Shown: positions 1 through 6,895 of the stretch, in pieces
Position numbering within the stretch: the stretch's first letter is position 1
Layout: each line of letters starts with the position of its first letter
Assembly: GCA_031256125.1 (NCBI GenBank)
Contig: JAIRRE010000208.1
Span: forward strand, 1 to 9,291
Source: Burkholderiaceae bacterium
Lineage (GTDB): Bacteria > Pseudomonadota > Gammaproteobacteria > Burkholderiales > Burkholderiaceae_C
Direction: 5' to 3'
Length of the DNA stretch: 9,291 nucleotides
Notes under the pieces: generated by a model
Told to the model about the DNA's origin: nothing
Database searches by the model: none
The model's input: the letters and a program-made list of their open reading frames with translations, nothing else
Program-made: the position numbers and the translations under genes

Positions 1-1
1 C

Positions 2-643
2 TACGAGGCGCAGGTGTTCGGCCAGAAGACCTACAACGGCGTGGCGTTGCTCACGCGCGCGCCGTTGGCGGTCACGGAAGTGACATGCGGTATTCCCGGC
101 TTCGCGGACGAAGCCGCGCGCGTTATCGCGGCCACGGTGCGTGAGGCCGACCAACCCGTGCGCGTCATTAATGGTTATTTTGTCAATGGCCAGGCAGTTG
201 GCAGCGAAAAATTTGAATACAAGCTGTCATGGCTGCGCGCGTTGCGCGAGGCGGTACGCGAGGAACTGGACGCGCACCCGCGGCTGATGTTGCTGGGCGA
301 TTTCAACATCGCACCCGAAGACCGCGACAGCTTCGATCCCGTGGGGCTGGTGGGAACCATTCTCCATACCGACGAAGAACGCGAACATTTCCAGCAGTTG
401 TTGAAGCTTGGCTTGGTGGATGCCTTCCGCCTGTTCGAGCAGCCGGAAAAGAGCTTCAGTTGGTGGGATTACCGGATGCTGGGTTACCAGAAAAACCGCG
501 GGCTGCGCATCGATCACATCCTGGTAAGCCAGCCGTTGGCTGCCGAAGTCACCGCCTGCGCCATCGACCGCACGCCACGCAAATGGCCCAAGCCTAGCGA
601 CCATGCGCCGGTAGTGGTGACGTTGGGGGAAAGCCGGATATGA
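2..643 (+). CDS. xthA: Exodeoxyribonuclease III, 5'-truncated by the window edge
   Basis: This is the C-terminal 213 residues of an exonuclease III-type AP endonuclease, which in base-excision repair cleaves DNA 5' to abasic sites and removes 3' blocking groups. The frame is open from the first complete codon at base 2, reading YEAQVFGQKTYNGVAL. A GTG at 14 is in frame but is an internal Val, because the conserved GQKTYNGVAL block begins just after it. Later family motifs are the metal-site LGDFNIAPED, SWWDYR, RGLRIDHILVSQPLA with the catalytic Asp, and KPSDHAPVVV with the catalytic His near the C-terminus. E. coli XthA is about 268 residues, so roughly 50 to 55 N-terminal residues lie left of the window. 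The C-terminus is complete and ends in TGA at 641-643. The next gene converges from the other strand. Family identity is near certain. Confidence 0.95.
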   Translation, partial: YEAQVFGQKTYNGVALLTRAPLAVTEVTCGIPGFADEAARVIAATVREADQPVRVINGYFVNGQAVGSEKFEYKLSWLRALREAVREELDAHPRLMLLGDFNIAPEDRDSFDPVGLVGTILHTDEEREHFQQLLKLGLVDAFRLFEQPEKSFSWWDYRMLGYQKNRGLRIDHILVSQPLAAEVTACAIDRTPRKWPKPSDHAPVVVTLGESRI

Positions 644-677
644 AAAACGCCGCGCCCAGCAACAGCGGCGCGGCGTT
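643..677 (-). terminator. Rho-independent terminator of the SYLF lipoprotein gene
   Basis: A perfect 11-bp inverted repeat (646-656 with 667-677, arms AACGCCGCGCC and GGCGCGGCGTT) encloses a 10-nt loop. Read on the - strand, the stem runs straight into five T (the A-run 643-647). That is the layout of an intrinsic terminator for the gene ending at 723. There is no T-run on the + strand, so any effect on xthA transcripts would come only from the hairpin, which begins right after the xthA stop codon. Confidence 0.75.
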
Positions 678-722
678 GAGGTCGATGGTGCAGGTCCAGC
701 GGCCCGCTAGGATACGGGACTA

Positions 723-1313
723 TTACGGCTCGATACGGCTGATCTTGGCCCCTTTGACCGAAGCGCCCGCTTCCAAGCCGACATTGGTCAGCACGTAGCC
801 GACGATCGGCTGCTGAACGGTGTAGCTGTTGACCGAGGCGTTGGCGCCCATGGTGGCGACGGTGACGGTGGCATCGGCGCCGACAGTCCAGCCACGGCTG
901 TTGCGGAACTGGTCGAGCGATTCCTGGTTGTTGAAGACGTAGATGACGGCCTTGGACTGACCACCGGCCTGGAAGCCGACCGAGCCTGCGGTGGTGCTGT
1001 AGTAGCTAGCCGGGCGGCCGCCCACGAGCAGCACGCCGCGTCCGTATTCGGCGCCGACCACAAAGCTGCCACCCGTCACGGACGGGAACACCAATACACC
1101 GGCAGCCTTTTGCACCAATTCGCGCGAACCCGGCACGGTGTTGTATAGGCGCGCTAGCGTGGCATTGGCGTTGGAGTCAATGGCGCTGCGCGCGGAACGG
1201 GTCGAGGCGTGCGAGTCGGCGGTAGTCGTGGTGCAACCGGTCATGGCAATGCTGCCCAGCGCCAGCGCGGCGGCGATGCCCAGGGTTTGCAGTTTCAGGT
1301 TGCGGATCATCAT
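723..1313 (-). CDS. SYLF-domain (Ysc84-like) lipoprotein, BPSL1445 type
   Basis: A 196-residue outer-membrane or periplasmic lipoprotein is predicted. Residues 1-26 form a type II signal peptide with a short basic N-region, an alanine-rich core and a lipobox ending MTG-Cys27. The mature part starts with a Thr/Ser-rich stretch, then a helical segment around residues 47-70, then a glycine-rich beta core of the SYLF/Ysc84 type: AAGVLVFPSV, GGSFVVGAEYGRG, GSVGFQAGGQSKAVIYVFNN and VGADATVTVATMG. In eukaryotes this domain binds phosphoinositides. In bacteria its job is largely unknown, so only envelope location and possible lipid binding can be inferred. The start is ATGATG. The first ATG is chosen because AAGGAG (bases 1319-1324 on the complement) lies 5 nt upstream. 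It is a single-gene transcript convergent with xthA and followed by its own terminator. Family call is strong; function is unassigned. Confidence 0.88.
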   Translation of the reverse strand: MMIRNLKLQTLGIAAALALGSIAMTGCTTTTADSHASTRSARSAIDSNANATLARLYNTVPGSRELVQKAAGVLVFPSVTGGSFVVGAEYGRGVLLVGGRPASYYSTTAGSVGFQAGGQSKAVIYVFNNQESLDQFRNSRGWTVGADATVTVATMGANASVNSYTVQQPIVGYVLTNVGLEAGASVKGAKISRIEP

Positions 1314-1390
1314 TAGGACTCCTTGTTACGAGTGGTAAAAAGCCACATCACTTGTCTGAAGGCCAAGCGCGCGGCAGAGAACAAGGGAAG

Positions 1391-1396
1391 ACTATA
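1391..1396 (-). promoter_or_regulatory. Possible -10 element of the SYLF lipoprotein gene
   Basis: On the - strand this reads TATAGT, five of six matches to TATAAT, about 78 nt upstream of the ATG. I see no good -35 at 16 to 18 nt; the best hexamers match poorly. It lies just outside the left end of the inverted-repeat structure at 1398-1510, so any -35 contribution would have to come from that element. Weak call. Confidence 0.25.
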
Positions 1397-1397
1397 A

Positions 1398-1510
1398 GGC
1401 AACACTGAATAAATCTCTTGCGGTTGGCTTATCCTGACTTGCGAGGCGATTTGCTTTGTCACAAATGCGCGCGATACCACCCGGTATTGCTGCGCTTATT
1501 CAACGTTGCC
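1398..1510. mobile_element. Candidate miniature element with IS5/IS903-like ends
   Basis: Two 15-bp ends face each other: GGCAACACTGAATAA at 1398-1412 and TTATTCAACGTTGCC at 1496-1510, whose complement is GGCAACGTTGAATAA. They agree at 13 of 15 positions and enclose 83 bp with no convincing ORF. The left end continued reads GGCAACACTGAATAAATC, which shares GGC and TGAATAAATC with the IS903 terminal repeat as I recall it. The right flank is CTAA, fitting a YTAR-type IS5-family target, while the left flank is ATAA, so a 4-bp target duplication would have one mismatch. The core contains two short hairpins (ATTTG/CAAAT around 1449-1466 and ATACC/GGTAT at 1474-1487). It may be a MITE or an internally deleted IS. 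A chance inverted repeat cannot be excluded. The rest of the gap between the lipoprotein gene and ogt shows nothing else. Confidence 0.4.
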
Positions 1511-2024
1511 CTAAAGCCATCTCTTGTCCACATTCCAGATCGAGCAGCCAGCGCTTGCGCGACAGGCCGCCACCGTAGCCGGTCAAAGCGCCGTTGCTGC
1601 CGATAACGCGGTGGCAGGGCACGACGATGGCGATTTTGTTTTGTCCGTTGGCAGCGGCGACGGCGCGCGTGGCTGTAGGCTGGCCGATGTGCTGGGCTTC
1701 CCGGGCATAGCTCCACGTGGCGCCGTAGGGTATCGCCAGCAGCGCGCGCCAGACTCGCTGCTGGAACGGCGTACCGATGAAATCGAGCGGCACGTCAAAG
1801 CGCTGGCGGCGGCCCGCGAAGTAATCGGCGAGTTCGGCCTGCAACTGGTCAAGCACAGCGCTGGGGTTAGCAGCGGCGGGGCCGTGTACGGTCTGGACTT
1901 GGTCGCATTCCCGATTGAGCCGCGCCGTGCCGTTGGCGAATTCAAGCAGACACACCCCGGCGGGAGAGGCCAAGGCCAGCATATCGCCCAGCGGTGTGGA
2001 AATTTGGCGCGAGGTCAGAGCCAT
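1500..2024 (-). CDS. ogt: Methylated-DNA--protein-cysteine S-methyltransferase
   Basis: A 174-residue suicide DNA-repair protein that transfers alkyl groups from O6-alkylguanine to its own cysteine. Residues 1-80 are the variable N-terminal domain and residues 84-165 the conserved DNA-binding domain. Visible family motifs are TPFQQRVWRALLAIPYG, the arginine finger Arg120 in TATRAVAAA, the Asn hinge in NGQN (126-129), the acceptor Cys137 in IVVPCHRVIG, and TGYGGGLSRKRWLL. Length matches E. coli Ogt (171) and there is no Ada-type Cys4 domain, so it is not the inducible regulator. AAGGAG (complement of 2032-2037) lies 7 nt before the ATG. It follows msbA by 15 bp on the same strand and is probably co-transcribed. 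The final codons and TGA fall inside the inverted repeat of the candidate mobile element, so the Gly-Gln-Arg tail may be insertion-derived. Product call is firm. Confidence 0.95.
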   Translation of the reverse strand: MALTSRQISTPLGDMLALASPAGVCLLEFANGTARLNRECDQVQTVHGPAAANPSAVLDQLQAELADYFAGRRQRFDVPLDFIGTPFQQRVWRALLAIPYGATWSYAREAQHIGQPTATRAVAAANGQNKIAIVVPCHRVIGSNGALTGYGGGLSRKRWLLDLECGQEMALGQR

Positions 2025-2039
2025 GAGACCACTCCTTTA

Positions 2040-3875
2040 TCAAACGGCGGATTCGGGGATTATTCCGCCGTGTTGCAGCCGTGCCAAGCGCGCGTACAGA
2101 CCGCCCGCGGCGAGCAGCGCGGCGTGCGTGCCCTGTTCGGCGATGCGGCCGTGCTCCAGCACCACGATGCGGTCGGCGTGCTCGATGGTCGAGAGCCGAT
2201 GCGCGATAACCAGCGTGGTGCGCCCCTTCATAGCTTGGTCGATGGCCTGCTGCACCAGGCGTTCGCTTTCGGTGTCGAGCGCCGAGGTGGCCTCGTCGAG
2301 CAGCAGCACTGGCGCGTCCTTGTAAAGCGCACGGGCAATCGCCAGCCGCTGGCGCTGTCCGCCCGACAGTTGCGTCGCGTTGTGGCCCAGCACCGTGTCC
2401 ATGCCCTGCGGCAGCGTAGCAACCATCTCGGCCAGGCGCGCCGCTTTCAGGCAATCCTGCACCCGGTCGCGGTCGATTTGCGCCGCGCCCAGCGCCACGT
2501 TGGCCGCGATGCTGTCGTTGAACATGGTCACGTCCTGGCTGACCAGCGCGAACTGGTTGCGCAAGGCTTGCAACGGCCATGCCGCCACGTCGATGCCGTC
2601 CAGTTCGATGGTGCCGGAGGTGAGCTGCACGAAGCGCGGTAGCAGATTGGCCAGCGTAGTTTTGCCCGATCCTGACGGACCGACCAGCGCCACCGTTTCG
2701 CCGGCCCGGATGTCCAGATCAACGCCATCGAGCGCCGCCGGGCCGTCTGTGCGGTAGGCCACGCGCACGTTGCGCAAGGCGATGTCGCCGCGCGCGCGCT
2801 GGGGCACGGCGGCGTTGGATGAATCCGGCGCCGCCTCGTCACGTTCGGGCGGCACGGTGGCCAGCAGATTCAACCCGCGTTCCAGCGCTGCCAACCCGCG
2901 CGTGATGGGGTTGACCACATCGGCCAGCCGGCGCGTGGGCGCGACCAGCATCAGCATCGCGCCGACGAAGGCGGCGAACCCGCCCACCGTGACCGCTTGG
3001 CCGCCGCTGTTATGGGCCGCATGACTTTGGGTGAGGGCGATGACGATGACTACCGACAGTGCAATCGCCGCCACCGATTGCGTTAGCGGCGTAATGGCGG
3101 CCGAGGCGCGCGTGGCCTTGAGCGCCAGCCCGCGCAAGCGGCGGCTCAACACGTCGAAGCGCCCGGCTTGCGCGTCCTGGGCATGGTGCAGCCGTACCAT
3201 GCGGTGCGCCAGCACGTTTTCTTCCACCACGTAGGCCAGCGCATCGGTGGCGACCTGGCTTTGCAGCGTCACCGCGTGCAAGCGGCGGCTGAGTATCTTC
3301 ATGATCCACGCCGTGCAAGGCGCCAGCACCAGCACGATTAGCGTGAGTTTCCAGTTCAGGTAAATCAGGTAACCCATCAGCGCCACCACCGTGAAGCCGT
3401 CGCGCGTGAGCATCAGCATGGCATGCACCAATTGCTGGGAGCCGTTCTGTACTTCGTAAACGATGGTATTGGCCAGTTGGCTGGCGGACTGGCGCACGAA
3501 CAGCGTCAGGTCGGCCTTGAGCAGCCGCTCGAAAAGTTGGCTGCGCAAAGTCAGCATACCCTCGCCGGTAATCCGCGCGAGCGCGTACTGTCCCGTGAAC
3601 TCCGCGATACCGCGAATAACGAACAGGCCAATGATGAACACCGGCGGCATCCAGATCGGCAGATTGCCTTGCGTGAAACCGCGGTCAAGCAACGGTTTGA
3701 GCAACGCCGGAATCGCTGGTTGGGTCAGCGAGGACACCAGCATCGCCGCCAGGGCCAGCACCCAGCCCATGCGGTAGCGGCTGAAGTAGGGCCACAGCCG
3801 GGCCAGGCGTTTGATGAGCGATGCGGGATGCGGTCCGGCGTGTACAGTATCGGGCAGGGAACTGGGGTTTGACAT
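2040..3875 (-). CDS. msbA: Lipid A export ATP-binding/permease protein
   Basis: A 611-residue half-size ABC exporter that as a homodimer flips lipid A-core across the inner membrane for LPS assembly. Residues about 20-330 form the six-helix transmembrane domain; clear hydrophobic spans include 36-60, 78-92, 160-190, 265-282 and 297-312. The nucleotide-binding domain (about 362-600) has Walker A GPSGSGKTT (399-407, Lys405), Q-loop Gln447 in VSQD, signature LSGGQ (503-507), Walker B VLLLDE (523-528) and the H-loop His559. All catalytic residues are intact and the length is somewhat over that of E. coli MsbA (582). A generic lipid or multidrug exporter remains possible, but the Gln-Pro-rich TM1 end and overall architecture favour MsbA. 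The start lacks an obvious Shine-Dalgarno sequence, though no better in-frame start is visible. It is transcribed divergently from tolB and leads into ogt. The lpxK partner seen in enterobacteria is not present here. Confidence 0.9.
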   Translation of the reverse strand: MSNPSSLPDTVHAGPHPASLIKRLARLWPYFSRYRMGWVLALAAMLVSSLTQPAIPALLKPLLDRGFTQGNLPIWMPPVFIIGLFVIRGIAEFTGQYALARITGEGMLTLRSQLFERLLKADLTLFVRQSASQLANTIVYEVQNGSQQLVHAMLMLTRDGFTVVALMGYLIYLNWKLTLIVLVLAPCTAWIMKILSRRLHAVTLQSQVATDALAYVVEENVLAHRMVRLHHAQDAQAGRFDVLSRRLRGLALKATRASAAITPLTQSVAAIALSVVIVIALTQSHAAHNSGGQAVTVGGFAAFVGAMLMLVAPTRRLADVVNPITRGLAALERGLNLLATVPPERDEAAPDSSNAAVPQRARGDIALRNVRVAYRTDGPAALDGVDLDIRAGETVALVGPSGSGKTTLANLLPRFVQLTSGTIELDGIDVAAWPLQALRNQFALVSQDVTMFNDSIAANVALGAAQIDRDRVQDCLKAARLAEMVATLPQGMDTVLGHNATQLSGGQRQRLAIARALYKDAPVLLLDEATSALDTESERLVQQAIDQAMKGRTTLVIAHRLSTIEHADRIVVLEHGRIAEQGTHAALLAAGGLYARLARLQHGGIIPESAV

Positions 3876-3991
3876 AGGAAGCGGGCGATTCTACGGAGCG
3901 CGAACCAAGCCGCTTGACGCAGCCCGTGTTGGTTCCGGCTACCATAGCAGTTTGCTGTGCTTGGCACGACCGCATTTTCTTTCCCGAAGGC
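3876..3991. promoter_or_regulatory. Divergent msbA/tolB promoter region
   Basis: This 116-bp gap must serve both directions. On the - strand TAGAAT (complement of 3888-3893) matches five of six -10 bases but lies only 12 nt from the msbA ATG and has no matching -35. On the + strand TTGACG (3914-3919) is a five-of-six -35, but the best -10 candidate, TACCAT at 3940-3945, is 20 nt away, longer than the usual 16 to 18. No terminator or palindromic operator stands out. Real start sites cannot be fixed from sequence. Confidence 0.3.
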
Positions 3992-5311
3992 ATGACAAAT
4001 CCTGAATTCCCCACATCCTTTACCGCCGCCCGCCTGCGCCGCCGTGATTTGCTGGCCGGTTCGCTGATGGCGCCGCTGCTGGCCGCGCCGATGTCCGCGC
4101 TGGCGCAATTTCGCGTCCAAATCGCTGGCGTGGGCGTGACGCAATTACCCATTGCCATCGTGCCGTTTCGCGGCGAGGCGGGGGCGCCGCAGCAGGAGAG
4201 CCAGATCATTGGCGCCGATTTGGCGCGCAGCGGGCAGTTTCGCATTGTCGCGCCCAATGGCGAGGTGATGGATGAGACTACGCGCCCGGACATAACCACA
4301 TGGCGTCAACGCGGGGCCGATTCGCTGGCCGCTGGCAGCGTGACGCGTTTGGCCGATGGCCGTTTCGACGTGCGCTGTCGCCTGTGGGATGTGGTCAGGA
4401 ATGCCGATCTAGGCAACCAGGGTTACGTGGTGTCGCAAGATGATTTGCGGCTGGCGGCACACAAAATCGCCGATTACATCTATGAAAAGCTTACCGGGGA
4501 GAAAGGGGTCTTTTCCACCCGCTTGACCTATGTGACGCGAGTCGGTAACCGCTATACGTTGTGGGTGGCCGATGCCGATGGCGCGAACGCTCAACCCGCC
4601 CTTTTAAGCGTGGAGTCGATTATTTCCCCGACTTGGTCGCCCGACGGACGGAGTTTGGCTTACGTGTCGTTCGAATCGCGCAAGCCGGTGGTTTATGTGC
4701 AGGACGTGGCGACGAGCCGACGGCGGCTGTTGGCCAACTTTCGCGGCTCCAATAGCGCCCCGGCCTGGTCGCCCGATGGTCGTATGCTGGCCGTTACGCT
4801 GTCGCTGGCGGGAGGCTCGCAGCTCTACCTCATTAACGCCAGCGGCGGGCAGCCGCAGCGCATCACGCAATCATCCAGTATTGACACTGAACCGCGTTTC
4901 TCGCCCGACGGGCGGCAAATTTATTTTGTCAGTGATCGCGGCGGTGCGCCGCAGATATACCGCATGCCTGCGGGCGGCGGCGAAGCGCAACGGCTGACGT
5001 TCGATGGCAATTACAACGTCTCCCCGGCCCTTAGCCCGGACGGGCGTTGGCTGGCTTACATCGCGCGCAGCGGCGACAGCTATCGGCTGCGCGTGATGGA
5101 TCTGACCTCCAGTCAGAGTACCGATATTACCGATACCAATGACGACTCCAGTCCGAGCTTCGCACCCAATAGCCGCCTTATCGTTTATGCTACACGGCAA
5201 GGCGGGGGCACGGCGCTGATGACCACCACTGTGGATGGCAAAATCAGGGCGCGTTTGACGGCGCCCCCCGGCAACATCCGCGAGCCAGCTTGGGGGCCTT
5301 ATCAACGCTAA
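3992..5311 (+). CDS. tolB: Tol-Pal system beta-propeller protein TolB
   Basis: A 439-residue periplasmic protein that cycles between Pal and the TolQRA energy module during outer-membrane constriction at division. Residues 1-38 are a signal peptide carrying RRRDLLAGS (16-24) and a cleavage-like ALA-Gln at 38/39. Residues about 40-170 are the N-terminal alpha/beta domain with VGVTQLPIAIVPFRG. Residues about 180-439 are the propeller, with repeated WSPDGR-type loops at 215-220, 259-264, 303-308, 347-352 and a degenerate FAPNSR at 390-395, ending in REPAWGPYQR. The ATG at 3992 is preferred over an in-frame TTG at 3914 because the latter adds 26 unlikely residues before the signal peptide; AAGG sits unusually close, 1 nt before this ATG. 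It heads a likely tolB-pal-cpoB operon, 86 bp before pal. tolQ, tolR and tolA are not upstream. Identity is firm. Confidence 0.96.
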   Translation: MTNPEFPTSFTAARLRRRDLLAGSLMAPLLAAPMSALAQFRVQIAGVGVTQLPIAIVPFRGEAGAPQQESQIIGADLARSGQFRIVAPNGEVMDETTRPDITTWRQRGADSLAAGSVTRLADGRFDVRCRLWDVVRNADLGNQGYVVSQDDLRLAAHKIADYIYEKLTGEKGVFSTRLTYVTRVGNRYTLWVADADGANAQPALLSVESIISPTWSPDGRSLAYVSFESRKPVVYVQDVATSRRRLLANFRGSNSAPAWSPDGRMLAVTLSLAGGSQLYLINASGGQPQRITQSSSIDTEPRFSPDGRQIYFVSDRGGAPQIYRMPAGGGEAQRLTFDGNYNVSPALSPDGRWLAYIARSGDSYRLRVMDLTSSQSTDITDTNDDSSPSFAPNSRLIVYATRQGGGTALMTTTVDGKIRARLTAPPGNIREPAWGPYQR

Positions 5312-5397
5312 GGCTGGCACAGAATGGCTGGCCCCCGGCGCATAGTTGTGTTCTCGTCCAAAATTACTGTTTATTTTCGCTCCGCAGGAGATTTTTC

Positions 5398-5934
5398 ATG
5401 GCAATCAAACATCATCTCGTCCAGTACGCCGTTTTAGCCGCTTTGGCGGCCGGGTTGGTTAGCGGCTGTACATCCACCAAGACCAGGTCAACCATTACTC
5501 CCACAGCTGCCGTGCACCCCGCGCACAGGAAAGTCACCACGATCAACGCCGTTGGAGAGGGGGTGGCGGGGCAAACTGGTATCAATGGAAGTTCCTCCAA
5601 CTACTCTAACGACCGCTCGGTTTATTTCGACTTTGATAGCTTCGTTGTCAAGCCCGAATATCAAGGCGTGGTCGATCAGGAGGCGCGCTATCTGCGATCG
5701 CATGTTGCGAGCCATGTAGCGCTGGAGGGCAACACCGACGAACGTGGCAGCCGCGAATACAACTTGGCGCTGGGACAAAAGCGTGCCGAGGCTGTGCGGC
5801 ACGCGCTGGTTCTGGAAGGTGTGTCCGATGGCCAAATGGAAGCGGTGAGCTTCGGAGCGGAAAAACCCGCCGATCCCGGTCACGATGAAGCGGCCTATGC
5901 CAAAAACCGCCGCGTCGATTTTCGCCCTCACTAA
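5398..5934 (+). CDS. pal: Peptidoglycan-associated lipoprotein Pal
   Basis: A 178-residue outer-membrane lipoprotein that binds peptidoglycan and TolB, holding the outer membrane to the wall at the septum. The signal peptide ends in lipobox VSG-Cys24. Residues 25-70 are a flexible linker. Residues 73-178 are the OmpA-like domain: SVYFDFDSF (74-82), then GNTDERGSREYNLALGQKRA (111-130), where Asp114 and Arg129 are spaced as in the diaminopimelate-binding pair of OmpA, and AKNRRVDF near the end. The ATG at 5398 is chosen because AGGAG (5386-5390) precedes it by 7 nt and the signal peptide begins there; an upstream in-frame extension lacks any signal sequence. Length and motifs are normal. The 86-bp gap after tolB has no hairpin terminator, so co-transcription is likely, although a TTGTGT/TTTATT pair (5346-5351, 5370-5375) could be a weak internal promoter. 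Confidence 0.96.
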   Translation: MAIKHHLVQYAVLAALAAGLVSGCTSTKTRSTITPTAAVHPAHRKVTTINAVGEGVAGQTGINGSSSNYSNDRSVYFDFDSFVVKPEYQGVVDQEARYLRSHVASHVALEGNTDERGSREYNLALGQKRAEAVRHALVLEGVSDGQMEAVSFGAEKPADPGHDEAAYAKNRRVDFRPH

Positions 5935-5949
5935 ACCATGAGGGTACCC

Positions 5950-6819
5950 ATGCCGGGGCGCAAAGTTGTCCATAGGTTTACCTTGCCGCCCGTATTGCGT
6001 GCGGGGGTGTGGGCGCTGGCAGCGGCGGCCGCGCTGGGTGCGAGCGTAAGCGCGCGCGCTGATCTGTTTGGCGACAACCAGGCACGGCAGGCGATTCTGG
6101 ATTTACGCAACCGTGTGGATCTGGTCGTGCTGTCGCAGAACAAGTTGGTCGAAGACAATTCCCGATTACGGAAGAGCCTGCTCGATCTGCAACGTCAAAT
6201 TGACAGTCTGAAAGATCAGTTGGCGCATGAGCGCGGGCAGAACGAGCAACTGGCGCAGCAGATAGCCGATCTGCAAAAACAACAGCAGGCGGCGGCCAGC
6301 CAAGCGGCGGCGGCGTCCAATCCGCCTAGCGCGGGGCAACCTGCTTCGGGCCAGGCGGCGGCCAATCCCAATAGCGGCGCGTCCGACCAGCCGATCCAAG
6401 TCTCGCCCAGCGTTTCTCCGCCTGTAACGGTTCCGTCCGCGGACCAGCGGGAAAAGCAGGATTACGACGCCGCGCTGACGCAGTTTCGTGGCGGCAATTT
6501 CATGGCCGCGCAAGCGGGGTTTGCCAACTTCGTCAAACATTACCCGCGCAGCCTTCAGGCGCCATCGGCGCTGTTCTGGCTAGGCAACGCCCAGTACGCC
6601 ACGCGCAACTACAAAGAGGCGATTGATAATTTTCGTTCGCTTTTAGCCGTTGCGCCCCAGGATGAAAAAGCGCCCGAGACGCTGTTGTCGATCGCCAACT
6701 GCCAGATCGAGATCAAGGACAAGAAAGCTGCCCGCACCACGCTTGAGCAACTGGTCAAAAAATACCCGCAATCGGAGGCTGCTTCGGCTGCGCGCGACCG
6801 GCTGGCGAATCTAAAATAA
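5950..6819 (+). CDS. cpoB: Cell division coordinator CpoB (YbgF)
   Basis: A 289-residue periplasmic protein that in E. coli coordinates PBP1B peptidoglycan synthesis with Tol-Pal constriction. Residues 1-37 are a signal peptide with ARA-Asp cleavage. Residues about 45-118 are a coiled coil rich in Leu, Gln and Asn heptads, as in the trimerising N-domain. Residues 119-165 are an Ala/Ser/Pro/Gln linker. Residues 168-285 hold TPR-like repeats: DYDAALTQFRGGNFMAAQAG, then PSALFWLGNAQYATRNYKEA, then ETLLSIANCQIEIKDKKAA. An ATG at 5938 is also in frame, 3 nt after the pal stop; the ATG at 5950 is preferred because GAGG (5940-5943) lies 6 nt before it, but the choice is uncertain. The gene closes the tolB-pal-cpoB unit. 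Confidence 0.92.
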   Translation: MPGRKVVHRFTLPPVLRAGVWALAAAAALGASVSARADLFGDNQARQAILDLRNRVDLVVLSQNKLVEDNSRLRKSLLDLQRQIDSLKDQLAHERGQNEQLAQQIADLQKQQQAAASQAAAASNPPSAGQPASGQAAANPNSGASDQPIQVSPSVSPPVTVPSADQREKQDYDAALTQFRGGNFMAAQAGFANFVKHYPRSLQAPSALFWLGNAQYATRNYKEAIDNFRSLLAVAPQDEKAPETLLSIANCQIEIKDKKAARTTLEQLVKKYPQSEAASAARDRLANLK

Positions 6820-6839
6820 GCGCCATGTGCTAACGGCAC

Positions 6840-6845
6840 TATAAT
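6840..6845 (+). promoter_or_regulatory. -10 element, likely promoter of the rpsF operon
   Basis: TATAAT here is a perfect sigma-70 -10 hexamer in the gap between cpoB and rpsF. No good -35 is found 16 to 18 nt upstream (TAAGCG at 6817-6822 is the nearest), and there is no TG extension, so activity may depend on an activator or on context. Transcription would start near 6852 and give a leader of about 60 nt that includes the hairpin at 6859-6886. Confidence 0.5.
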
Positions 6846-6858
6846 TCTTAATTCCCTT

Positions 6859-6895
6859 GCCGCACCCGTTCTGACGCCGGGGCGGCTGTTTTTTT
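6859..6895 (+). terminator. Hairpin plus T7 run: cpoB terminator and/or rpsF leader element
   Basis: GCCGC-A-CCC (6859-6867) can pair with GGGGCGGC (6879-6886) as eight base pairs with one bulged A, leaving an 11-nt loop. After TG comes a run of seven T (6889-6895). By position it can end the tolB-pal-cpoB transcript. Because it lies downstream of the TATAAT at 6840 and 17 nt before the rpsF ATG, it would also be in the rpsF leader, where it could act as an attenuator or as the S6:S18-binding autoregulatory motif known from other bacteria, which features a CCG trinucleotide. A CCG is present at 6877-6879. Confidence 0.6.

Noticed and set aside
1474..1487. ATACC/GGTAT hairpin as a terminator for ogt
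   Set aside because: The stem is only 5 bp and no T-run follows on the - strand. It is noted only as part of the candidate mobile element core.
1517..1533. DnaA-box-like TTGTCCACA near the ogt 3' end
   Set aside because: It is a single 8/9 match inside conserved ogt coding sequence with no neighbouring boxes, so chance is the best explanation.
1524..2642. Long + strand open frame (372 codons) opposite ogt and msbA
   Set aside because: It is antisense to two genes with intact catalytic motifs, its translation is rich in Arg, Gln and Ala without any domain, and it spans the ogt-msbA junction. It is a GC-rich shadow frame.
3914..3991. N-terminal extension of tolB from a TTG at 3914
   Set aside because: The extra 26 residues precede a complete signal peptide and include no hydrophobic or conserved segment, and the TTG coincides with a putative -35 hexamer. 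The ATG at 3992 is more plausible.
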